NCBI RefSeq assembly: GCF_963966145.1
Contig: NC_091052.1
Span: 3,596,001 to 3,660,000, forward strand
DNA: 64,000 nt
Source of the DNA: Tenebrio molitor
Taxonomy: Eukaryota > Arthropoda > Insecta > Coleoptera > Tenebrionidae
Direction: 5' to 3'
The position numbers and the translations under genes are program-made. A model generated the notes under the pieces. That model made no database searches. It was not told where the DNA came from and saw only the letters and a list, made by a program, of their open reading frames with translations. Of this stretch, positions 15,701 through 25,417 are shown one piece after another. Every line of letters begins with the position of its first letter. The stretch's first letter is position 1.

Positions 15701-16497
15701 CCGGAACTTTTACTATACCTGAATTCAACTCATCCCATTCAATAACTGACAGCAATTTGGTTCGAATCGGCGACAAAAAATTTTTGGAAAAAAACCATGT
15801 ACTCCCCCCTTCTATCTAATTTTCACTTCGGAAAATCATTTAAACGCCCATAGCTCCCTTATTAAGCCACATATGGCAATGAATTTTGCACCGTTGGATT
15901 GCTCTTGTCAAAGCGCTTCTTCTGAGTCGAAAAAAATTTACCTGGATTTTTCCGTTTTAGAGAAAATCGCAAAAAACCAAAAAATCCATATTTTTGGCTC
16001 CCACAGCAAAAAATGAGTTGAATGGCCGGAACTTTTACTATACCTGAATTCAACTCATCCTATTCAATAACTGACAGCAATTTGGTTCGAATCGGCGACA
16101 AAAAATTTTTGGAAAAAAACCATGTACTCCCCCCCCTTCTATCTAATTTTCACTTCGGAAAATCATTTAAACGCCCATAGCTGCCTTATTAAGCCACACA
16201 TGGCAATGAAATTTGCACCGTTGGATTGCTCTTGTCAAAGCGCTTCTTCTGAGTCGAAAAAAATTTACCTGGATTTTTCCGTTTTAGAGAAAATCGCAAA
16301 AAACCAAAGAATCCATATTTTTGGCTCCCACAGCAAAAAATGTGTTCAATGGCCGGAACTTTTACTATACCTGAATTCAACTCATCCCATTCAATAACTG
16401 ACAGCAATTTGGTTCGAATCGGCGACAAAAAATTTTTGGAAAAAAACCATGTACTCCCCCCTTCTATCTAATTTTCACTTCGGAAAATCATTTAAAC
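9712..16497. repeat. Higher-order repeat: 10-monomer unit of 3254 bp, tandemly duplicated
   Basis: Sequence from about 9712 to 13243 reappears 3254 bp downstream (about 12966 to 16497) with no difference that I can see by eye. Rare private variants return at exactly this spacing: tatacgtgaattc near 10510 and 13764; tccccacttc near 11574 and 14828; tttggatcgaatc near 11852 and 15106; tctcctcaagg near 12000 and 15254; and an eight-C run near 12871 and 16125. The unit is ten monomers. Identity ends at a single variant, tttaaacaccc near 13243 versus tttaaacgccc near 16497. This is the expected product of a recent unequal exchange or segmental duplication inside the array. Confidence 0.9.
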
Positions 16498-17285
16498 GCC
16501 CATAGCTCCCTTATTAAGCCACATATGGCAATGAATTTTGCACCGTTGGATTGCTCTTGTCAAAGCGCTTCTTCTGAGTCGAAAAAAATTTACCTGGATT
16601 TTTCCGTTTTAGAGAAAATCGCAAAAAACCAAAGAATCCATATTTTTGGCTCCCACAGCAAAAAATGTGTTCAATGGCCGGAACTTTTACTATACCTGAA
16701 TTCAACTCATCCCATTCAATAACTGACAGCAATTTGGTTCGAATCGGCGACAAAAAATTTTTGGAAAAAAACCATGTACTCCCCCCTTCTATCTAATTTT
16801 CACTTCGGAAAATCATTTAAACGCCCATAGCTCCCTTATTAAGCCACATATGGCAATGAATTTTGCACCGTTGGATTGCTCTTGTCAAAGCGCTTCTTCT
16901 GAGTCGAAAAAAATTTACCTGGATTTTTCCGTTTTAGAGAAAATCGCAAAAAACCAAAAAATCCATATTTTTGGCTCCCACAGCAAAAAATGAGTTGAAT
17001 GGCCGGAACTTTTACTATACCTGAATTCAACTCATCCTATTCAATAACTGACAGCAATTTGGTTCGAATCGGCGACAAAAAATTTTTGGAAAAAAACCAT
17101 GTACTCCCCCCCCTTCTATCTAATTTTCACTTCGGAAAATCATTTAAACGCCCATAGCTGCCTTATTAAGCCACACATGGCAATGAAATTTGCACCGTTG
17201 GATTGCTCTTGTCAAAGCGCTTCTTCTGAGTCGAAAAAAATTTACCTGGATTTTTCCGTTTTAGAGAAAATCGCAAAAAACCAAA
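15537..17285. repeat. Higher-order repeat: 3-monomer unit of 977 bp, tandemly duplicated
   Basis: The block at about 15537-16308 is repeated at 16514-17285 with an offset of 977 bp (three monomers, one of them 327 bp because of an eight-C run). The shared private variants are aaaatgtgttcaatgg, cccattcaataac, the eight-C run (near 16125 and 17102), agctgccttatt and atgaaatttgc. The match stops inside the monomer at 17166, where the sequence switches to another subfamily. This duplication is nested in the second 10-mer copy and is therefore at least as young. Confidence 0.85.
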
Positions 17286-18724
17286 AAATCCATATTTTTG
17301 GCTCCCACAGCAAAAAATGGGTTCAATGGCCGGAACTTTTACTATACGTGAATTCAACTCATCCTATTCAATAACTGACAGCAATTTGGTTCGAATCGGC
17401 GACAAAAAATTTTTGGAAAAAAACCATGTACTCCCCCCTTCTATCTAATTTTCACTTCGGAAAATCATTTAAACGCCCATAGCTCCCTTATTAAGCCACA
17501 CATGTCAATGAATTTTGCACCGTTGGATTGCTCTTGTCAAAGCGCTTCTTCTCAGTCGAAAAAAAATTACCTGGATTTTTCCGTTTTAGAGAAAATCGCA
17601 AAAAAACAAAAAATCCATATTTTTGGCTCCCACAGCATAAAATGGGTTCAATGGCCGGAACTTTTACTATACCTCAATTCAACTCATCCTATTCAATAAC
17701 TGACAGCAATTTGGTTCGAATCGGCGACAAAAAATTTTTGGGAAAAAACCATGTACTCCCCCCTTCTATCTAATTTTAACTTCGGAAAATCATTTAAACG
17801 CCCATAGCTCCCTTATTAAGCCACACATGGCAATGAATTTTGCACCGTTGGATTGCTCTTGTCAAGGCGCTTCGTCTGAGCCGAAAATAATTTAGCTGGA
17901 TTTTTCCGTTTTAGAGAAAATCGCAAAAAACCAAAAAATCCACTTTTTTGGCTCCCACAGCAAAAAATGAGTTCAATGGCCGGAACTTTTACTATACCTG
18001 AATTCAGCTCATCCTATTCGATAACTGACAGCAATTTGGTTCGAATCGGCGACAAAAAATTTTTGGAAAAAAACCATGTACTCCCCCCTTCTATCTAATT
18101 TTCACTTCGGAAAATCATTTAAACGCCCATAGCTCCCTTATTAAGCCACATATGGCAAAGAATTTTGCACCGTTGGATTGCTCTTGTCAAAGCGCTTCTT
18201 CTGAGTCGAAAAAAATTTACCTGGATTTTTCCGTTTTATAGAAATTCGCAAAAAACCAAAAAATCCATATTTTTGGCTCCCACAGCAAAAAATGGGTTCA
18301 ATGGCCGGAACTTTTACTATACCTGAATTCAGCTCATCTTATTCAATAACTGACAGCAATTTGGTTCGAATCGGCGACAAAAATTTTTTGGAAAAAAACC
18401 ATGTACTCCCCCCTTCTATCTAATTTTCATTTCGGAAAATCATTTAAACGCCCATAGCTCCCTTATTAAGCCACACATGGCAATGAATTTTGCACCGTTG
18501 GATTGCTCTCGTCAAGGCGCTTCTTCTGAGCCGAAAAAAATTTCCCTGGATGTTTCCGTTTTAGAGAAATTCGCAAAAAAACAAAAAATCCATATTTTTG
18601 GCTCCCACAGCAAAAAATGGGTTCAATGGCCAGAACTTTTACTATACCTGAATTCAACTTATCCAATTCAATAACTGACAGCAATTTGGTTCGAATCGGC
18701 GACAACAAATTTTTGGAAAAAAAC

Positions 18725-18838
18725 CATGTTCATTTTAAACGCCCATAGCTCCTTTATTAAGCCAAATATGGCAATGAATTTTGCACTGTTGGATTGCTCT
18801 TGTCAAGGCGCTTCTTCTGAGCCGAAAAAAATTTACCT
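18725..18838. repeat. Terminal, deleted and truncated satellite monomer (array boundary)
   Basis: After ccatgtt the monomer lacks about 33-35 bp that normally hold the C-run and the ttctatctaattttcac segment, and continues at cattttaaacgccc. The repeat then stops abruptly in the middle of a monomer, after aaatttacctg, and unrelated sequence begins. The last complete monomers before this (from about 17500) carry more private substitutions than internal ones, for example tttagctgg, ccacttttttgg and ggatgtttccg. This is the usual pattern at a satellite edge, where unequal exchange is less effective. Confidence 0.85.
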
Positions 18839-19088
18839 GTCAGCGACGATTTCACGCAGCAAGCAAAAGAAACAATGCTTCGGGACACAGCATCTTTTTA
18901 CCTAAAATTATTTGTGAAACTCTTTTTATTTTCATATTTGGCGCATTCTAACACGAAACAGTCAGGAGAACATAAATCAACGGTCTAATACTTAACGAGA
19001 AAAGGTGACCAAGGTGTCAATTGATACAAAGAAAAAATTATTAATCATCTACAGGTGCAAATAAATAAATTGAGGAACATTGCAGCTA

Positions 19089-19335
19089 CCGTGCCTTCAA
19101 ATAAATTTGTAATTAGAGTATATAGGCTGTGATTTATAGATTTTGTCTATTAACGGTTAGTAGACTTTTTAGCACTGACAATAATTGTCGATAGTTTTAT
19201 GTCACGATCAGAATAAACAAGTGTACCGTGCTGTCAAATGTCATTACTGTGCTGTCTTTATAAATTGTATGTTGCCAACTTCATAATAAAATCACACCCT
19301 CTTCTAATTCTGAGTCTATTTGAAGGCACGGACGG
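19089..19335. mobile_element. MITE-like element, ~247 bp, imperfect terminal inverted repeats
   Basis: The left end reads ccgtgccttcaaata and the right end is its inverse, tatttgaaggcacgg followed by acgg. Similarity between the two arms continues inwards for about 45 bp (aattagag and tgtgattta on the left against their complements on the right). A TA dinucleotide lies directly outside each end, as expected for Tc1/mariner-type target duplication. There is no transposase-like frame, so this is a non-autonomous copy. Confidence 0.6.
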
Positions 19336-22300
19336 TATTAAAAAAAATACATTCTACAATATAAAGTGCATTTTGATTTCGCTAGAAAAACTCTAATAAT
19401 ATAGATAAGGTTTTAGTGGAGTTTGTTGGTTATTTTTGCTTTCGTATGCGCCTCAAGAAAGCTTCCGTTGCGTGCAGCCGAAAAATGGGTCGTCCCGCGA
19501 CACCGACAAGCCGATAAAATCGTGCAAGTAAAATTGCGCCCTTAATGCAGCGCGATAAATTTCGATTCGCCGGTTATTTTTTCTCCTTAGTCAATTTGTC
19601 CGTGTAGATGTTCAGATAGTCACGGACGTGCTTTCGTTTCGAGTTCCTTCCGGAAGTGCATTTCTCATCATTAGGACCGGCGAAACGTAAATTCGTATGC
19701 ATATAATTCTTGAAGGGCTCCTAAAACGGACAATTACGTCGGCAGCCGTAAAATACATCATAGTCGGTTGCGCACGTTATACTCATTTAATTACGTGATT
19801 ATTCCGACTAGAGGATTGAAATCCTTCCGTGCGCGAAATCGTAAAATATATTCCAACACGGTTATGACTGGCGTAAATCCGTTATTGCTTCTTTCATATT
19901 CGGCAATTTTCGTGTGACATTTTGTAATTTCGCGAGCTGCCTTTATGTCGAAGTTTATTTTTTGACGGTGGAGGTGCACAGCTCAAACGGCGGCATTCAA
20001 TTTAATAAAAGAATAAATATTTTATAAGGTAATAAACAAGTTGCACGGATATTTATGGGCTTTCTCTGCGCTTATTTATGGTTACGACACGACTATACAA
20101 ACTTGCCAAACTGTCGAAATCGATAAGTTCACAGCCCCGTACTAATTCGATGAGCCCACCTAGTTGACCACATGCCTGACAGAGTCCTTCTCTAGCTCAG
20201 ATTATACTGCTATGAAAAGACAATGAGACCGCAGGTGATAATGTTAAAATAAACACTCAATATATTTGCAAGGGAGTGGGAGGTTGAAGAAGCGTATCCA
20301 TACACAAACTGTTAATACACAAAATCTGAATCTGATTTCTTTTTTTTTTTTTGGTACAATTCTAGGTTCTAGTAGACGATTTTTTGCATAGTCTGAAAGT
20401 TAACAAGGAACAGTATATACATGACAAACATTTCTTTTCAACGTGAAAGAACTGTTCATTGTAATTTGTATTGGAAATAAATTGGTAGTTGAAAAGAATG
20501 AAAATAATTTTCGGAAGTTTCAAAATTCTGAAGTCGACAAGTGTTTTTTATTGTTTCATAACAAAAAACAAAACTTGGCGCTTTGAATATGGCTACGTAA
20601 AAAAGTGGTAACATTAAGTATCACCATTAAAACAAATAAATTAGAGCAAAAAAGATTAAAAGCATCGTAAAAGCTTCCCTACATTCTCTTTTACAATGTC
20701 CTTTGTTTGCAATGTTTAAATTTGAATTGAATTTCAGATCACATCAGTTTGTTCAGTTGGCGAAGAAACGTGATTAAAGCATTGTTTCGATTGTCTGAAT
20801 TGTTCAATTAAAAATGTTACATAAAAACCACCAACTTTTATGTTCGTATTCGCCGTTCGGTAAGATTTTAACTCATAAATGAAATCCCACGTCTGGTCGC
20901 AGCTGTTTATTAAGCAGACGTTTAACTAAAATTTACGTGTAGCTTTCCGACGCTCGATTACGCCACCAACGAAGCCTTAATAAGTTAAGAACTAACCAAC
21001 AAACGCGATTTTTATCTCCTCCCGGAGTCTAACTGGCGGCGCTTTTTGCATATGTGTGAGGTAGTTCAATTAAACTTAAGCAACGACTAGATAAAAAAAC
21101 ACAATGTGCAAAACCGCTCCGACATTCGGGTTGGTCGTAAACCTGCCTCCTTCATCTATGGTACAACTGCGAATTTATCTTTATAGTTTTTACGATTGCA
21201 ACCGCCCTTCCCTATTCCATCATCGCGTCTCGCGGGTGAACGGCCTTAATTTGTTGCAGGTAAGTCGTTAATCACATGCAACTGCAATTTGGGCCGGTCC
21301 TTGTCGAGTTTATTGCACGGTGAGTTGGCGATTTTGGCGGTGCACCGACAATGGAATCGGCTCCGTGACGAGTTAATGACGGATCGGGGGCGGATGCACC
21401 GGCTTACGTATTACAATTGAATTGGAGGCTTTTTATGTCAGTTGCATCGTGCACAATGCAGAAAACGATTTAAAACGGGACTTGTCAGGCCTTGACGACG
21501 CCAAGACTTTCGACCAACTGAAGGGTGGTCTTGCACTGATGATCTGCACGCCTCAGAAACTTCGACGCAGATTTCTTCGTGAGAGAGCAAATCCACACCT
21601 CTTCCTACATTTAAACATAATCTCTCTGTCATAACAAAGCAAACTTGTGGTATGTGTTTGAAACATTTAAAGTACTGAACTGAAACAGCATCTTTCCAAA
21701 TATGAGAGTCCACATCCTCTGTATCTCTTCCTTTTAATCAATACTTGATCTTGTTTTCTTCTACAGGATAAAGTTTTATAGCACTAATTGCTGCAGAGTC
21801 CGTAACTGAAAAAGTAACGATTACTTTTGAAAACGGGAACTTGGTAGGAAATTGAAAATATCGTAGGAAGGGATATTCCGGAATTGAGCCACCGCCGTCA
21901 CACCACCTGTAAAGACACCAGGAGCGCCATCTCTGAACTTATATTCAACACTGTGCGCTTTTAAGCAGAGAGCTTTCAAAAGCACAAGAATCTGGACGAA
22001 AAAAAAAAGAACATTTCAGCTTCCAACACCGGAAAATTCTTCGCGGGACGGAGCGCGAAGCGATTCCATTGTAGTTTTTAGAGCTGATGTATGCATAAAG
22101 GACAATTCAATTAAATGACAAAGACTTCAGGGGAAGTTTACGACACCGCCGGTTGTAAAATGCAGCGCGGGATGTTATATAACTCTTTAGCGAAATCGTA
22201 CGTTCCCATTAAAATTTTATCCGGCATAAATTAAACACAAAGGTCCCATTGTTGAATAGTTGATCGTAAAAGTCAACTATTCAAACGAGGGCCGATCATT

Positions 22301-22960
22301 TTTTAATGGCCGCGCCAAAATAAAGCCGAGTGGCTTACGTAATAAAATGTGGAGCGAACCATGAGGACGTTTATGTGACAATAAGTTATCATCTCGCGCT
22401 TTGTTCGACGTAATCTACGGGGTAGCTCCTCACCGTTTTAATGGACGTCGTAAATTCCTGCCTCGGCCACTGCAGGAGCGCCCTACCACAGCCCCGGGTT
22501 TAGGGTTGGAACCAATGGCGTGTTGATGAAACGGGGGTGCCATCGCAAAGAGCTCGCTATTCATGGCTTTTGGTGACCTTTGCAAAATATTGTGCCCAAC
22601 GACCGAAAATTCGGTCGCGTTTTTGCAGAAAAAACACAAAGATTTTTCGCGAACTGGTCGAATGTGAATCCAAGACAGGCTGTCGTTGCCTTATACAAAT
22701 GATATTATGCAAATAGAAGCAATCTGATATGTGATTTATGATTCGGGAACATTCAACAGTTTGACAAAGAAGATTAACATTTTATATATTCATAGTCTCG
22801 GAGACGAGGGTGTTGGTTCAGAATTTAAACATCATTCAACGTTCATTGACAGAGATGGAGTGAAGAACCACATGTGGATCGGAGTGACACGCCGATTTAG
22901 GTTTACGTTTTAAATAATATTTGAATTTGAAAAATGATACAAGCAAATCCTAGAGGTACG
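19336..22960. other. Gene-free intergenic sequence
   Basis: I see no convincing exons here. The reading frames present are short, start and stop randomly and resemble no family I know. Composition varies: 19440-19800 and 21000-22660 are richer in CG dinucleotides than the surrounding AT-rich DNA. They could hold conserved regulatory DNA, but no specific site can be supported from the sequence alone. Confidence 0.5.
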
Positions 22961-22962
22961 TA

Positions 22963-23320
22963 CTATTGCGGGCAAAAAAAGTGGGACATCAACGTCATTG
23001 TCTTGACTTTTAATGTGAAATAACCCTTATCTGATTCTAACCCTACTTTGAATTGATTGACGTTGTCATTAAGTATTGTAGGTTGTAGGGAATGATTGTA
23101 AGTAAGCACGTAGTGAATATTTATTTAATGCAAAGTCCCAATCAAAATCTACCTTTATCAAAAGAAGAGGGCATTTGGAAAAGAAAAATAGGAGGATAAA
23201 ATACATTTTTAAACTGTCAGCTAGAATAGTGTCAAAAAAAAATGACAATAAAGCTTGAACTACATCGAATTTTTCAAAACTGACAGAAATTTGATGTCCC
23301 ACTTTTTTTGCCCGCAATAG
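22963..23320. mobile_element. MITE copy 1 of a tandem pair (358 bp, TA-flanked)
   Basis: Terminal inverted repeats of about 30 bp begin CTATTGCGGGCAAAAAAAGT and end with the exact inverse. The element is bounded by TA on both sides (22961-22962 and 23321-23322). The interior has no transposase frame; its longest frames are unremarkable. The TA duplication and simple inverted ends point to a non-autonomous Tc1/mariner-type element. Confidence 0.85.
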
Positions 23321-23322
23321 TA

Positions 23323-23678
23323 CTATTGGGGGCAAAAAAAGTGAGACATCAACGTCATTGTCTTGACTTTTAATGTGAAATAACCCTTATCTTATTCTAA
23401 CCCTACTTTGAATTGATTGACGTTGTCATTAAGTATTGTAGGTTGTAGGGAATGATTGTAAGTAAGCACGTAGTGAAGATTTATTTAAGGCAAAGTCCCA
23501 ATCAAAATCTATCTTTATCAAAAGGAGAGAGCATTTGGAAAAGGAAAATAGGAGTATAAAATAAATTTTTAAACTGTCATCTGGAATAGTGTCAAAAAAA
23601 TGACAATAAAGCTTAAACTACATCGAATTTTTCAAAACTGACAGAAATTTGATGTCCCACTTTTTTTGCCCGCAATAG
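23323..23678. mobile_element. MITE copy 2 of a tandem pair (356 bp, TA-flanked)
   Basis: This is the same element as the copy immediately upstream, in the same orientation, differing by a modest number of substitutions and small gaps. The left terminus has one change (CTATTGGGGGC instead of CTATTGCGGGC). The two copies share the single TA at 23321-23322, and a further TA follows at 23679-23680. Sharing one TA suggests insertion of one copy at the terminal TA of the other. Confidence 0.85.
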
Positions 23679-23680
23679 TA

Positions 23681-25183
23681 CATAGAATATCGAAATTTGA
23701 ATAGATGCAATCCTCTACGCGAACTGTACTATCTATTTAAAAAAAATAGTTTGATTTTTAATACAGCCACACGTACGGGAAGAATAATAACGAACTTAAC
23801 GCATGTAAATATTTGCGATTTAACGCATTTTGATTATGAATCACATTTCCTCTTCGTTTCAAATATAATTTTCAGCAAATCAAGTGATAAACTGTCACAT
23901 ATTGTACCATAATAATTTAAAAAATTGGGAGCCCAGTAAAAAGTAAAGTCAATTTGAAACGTCATTTTTCAAGATTTCAAGCAGCAAACTAACGTGACCG
24001 ACCAAAAAAGGACTACTCGATGGTGCTACTTGAAATAAATAAATCGTGAAAGATTCTTTTGAAATTAATGTGCTACATAGGTGTACAGAGGTGTATAACT
24101 GGTTGCCAACCTTATTACAATTTACTGTGTTGTGTAATTTTAAACATAATTCACTTTAAACAATGACAACCACTACAAAAGTAAAAAACCTCTACAAAAG
24201 TAAAAACTTGAAGTCAAAGCCCTGAAAATATGTCTCACTTTTATATCTCTTCGAATAAGTGAATTTCACTGAACAATAAAGACAAGACTGGGCGGTATTA
24301 TTAATTAATTACAGAGATTTTAATCTTATTATTTTAAAATACTAGTAATGTGTTGTTTAACACTTTTATCTAGGGGTTTCTCTGTAAACAAACAACGTTT
24401 TTGGTTTTCCCCATGGAATAAGTTAATAAAGGGTCACTGTCATTCTTTTTACCAGGTCACGTAAAACTGTTCTTGGCGAATACAGTTTTCCTCACGTAGG
24501 TCCAGACTTACATGTTATTTCATTGATGGCCACCGGAAAAACAAGTAATCTAGTGATGAAAAACTAACTACGAGTATCTACATAAATTATGATGGAAGTT
24601 AATATCAAAAACCTTAAAAATGAAATCATGTGTAAATCATATCTGAAATCAAAAGTATTGAAATATGTACATCAGAATATAAAAACCCCAGGATTTTCAG
24701 ACCAGATATTTTGACCATCTGATATCACGTTAGGAAGAATAGTAAGATTAAAAAGTTATCAAGGGCAACGCAAAAAAGGTGCAAAAAGTTTTGTTGTCGC
24801 GGGTGCTAGTACTGCGTGTTCATTCGTAGTATTCTTACACTTTTTTGCGGCACTGAGGATTTAAAGTGTTTTTTTCATTCATTTCATTCACATTAAGGTT
24901 TTGTGACTCTCCGTTTTTAAAGTATTTTTTGGCGGCTATTCATGTTTCGATTTATTAGAGCTTCCGGAAGCATTTCATTCGAGATGGCATTAAGCTAAAT
25001 TGGACTTTAAGAATTTAAAATGTTTAACCACATTTCCGGTTTATTCATTTATTGACAATACTATGGTTTACATATTATGATGCATTTCAATTTCACCCCG
25101 TATACAGGGTGATTTTGAAAGTTGTGCTAATATTTTAATCGGTGATAAAACTCCACAAAAAAGTTCAAAAAAAGTTTGGGAGC
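23681..25183. other. AT-rich intergenic sequence
   Basis: No supportable gene. A short palindromic word, cccgtatacaggg, near 25098 resembles the ends of degenerate insect DNA transposons and lies about 75 bp before the long hairpin, so it may belong to the same insertion. Nothing else can be assigned. Confidence 0.45.
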
Positions 25184-25417
25184 TAAAGTCCATTCACGTT
25201 GGATTTTCCTCTCAAGGTCAAATAATTAAATTTTTTGGCTCTGTAATTATGTTTTGTAAATAGTGACATGCAGGTAAACACCGTACAGGTTGGATTGAGC
25301 ATTGCTAAATCGCATTATGTTGGTTAGCTGCATGTCACTATTTACAAAACATAATTACAGAGCCAAAAAATTTAATTATTTGACCTTGAGAGGAAAATCC
25401 AACGTGAATGGACTTTA
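25184..25417. mobile_element. Foldback element: perfect 90-bp inverted repeat with 54-bp spacer
   Basis: The left arm (25184-25273) and right arm (25328-25417) are exact reverse complements over all 90 bases, starting taaagtccattcacg and ending cgtgaatggacttta. The spacer, 25274-25327, is unrelated single-copy sequence. Such perfection implies a young insertion or recent arm correction. It is most simply a foldback or MITE-type element; if transcribed it would form a long double-stranded hairpin. No flanking target duplication is obvious. Confidence 0.85.

Larger units (their letters stand above)
1..18838. repeat. Tandem satellite DNA array, ~325-bp monomer, about 58 copies
   Basis: The same ~325-bp unit recurs head to tail with no interruption. 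Landmark words such as gaattc, GGTTCGAATC, a run of six C's and tttaaacgcccatag return every 325 bp, with rare length variants (322, 326, 327 and 308 bp). The 308-bp unit near 4690 lost 17 bp, and the 322-bp unit near 4118 lost three C's. Monomers differ by scattered substitutions that fall into a few subfamilies: Ctcgtcaagg versus Cttgtcaaag, gtttatagaaattcgc versus gttttagagaaaatcgc, and tcagtcg versus tgagtcg. A tandem array of this size and uniformity is typical of insect centromeric or pericentromeric heterochromatin; the location is inferred. Open frames of 63-121 codons occur on both strands but are by-products of the repeat. I do not recognise the family; it does not look like the 360-bp Tribolium castaneum satellite as I remember it. 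Confidence 0.98.

Noticed and set aside
273..18708. Dozens of 63-121-codon frames on both strands inside the array, looking like a protein family
   Set aside because: They recur with the 325-bp period on both strands and overlap each other. They are broken by TGA, TAG or single-base indels in many monomers, and often lack a true ATG. They are by-products of a stop-poor repeat, not genes.
1..18838. CENP-B box in the satellite
   Set aside because: Neither strand of the monomer matches the TTCG-N4-A-N2-CGGG core; cttcggaaaatc and gttcgaatcggc fail at the CGGG half.
1..18838. CRISPR-like array
   Set aside because: Repeats are 325 bp, contiguous, have no unique spacers, and the flanking genes are eukaryotic with introns.
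21422..22913. Short frames at 21422-21713, 22430-22639 and 22731-22913 as genes
   Set aside because: Overlapping on opposite strands, no domain, no plausible splice partners.
23069..23335. 88-codon minus-strand frame over the MITE
   Set aside because: It spans the element terminus and has no transposase features; a chance frame.
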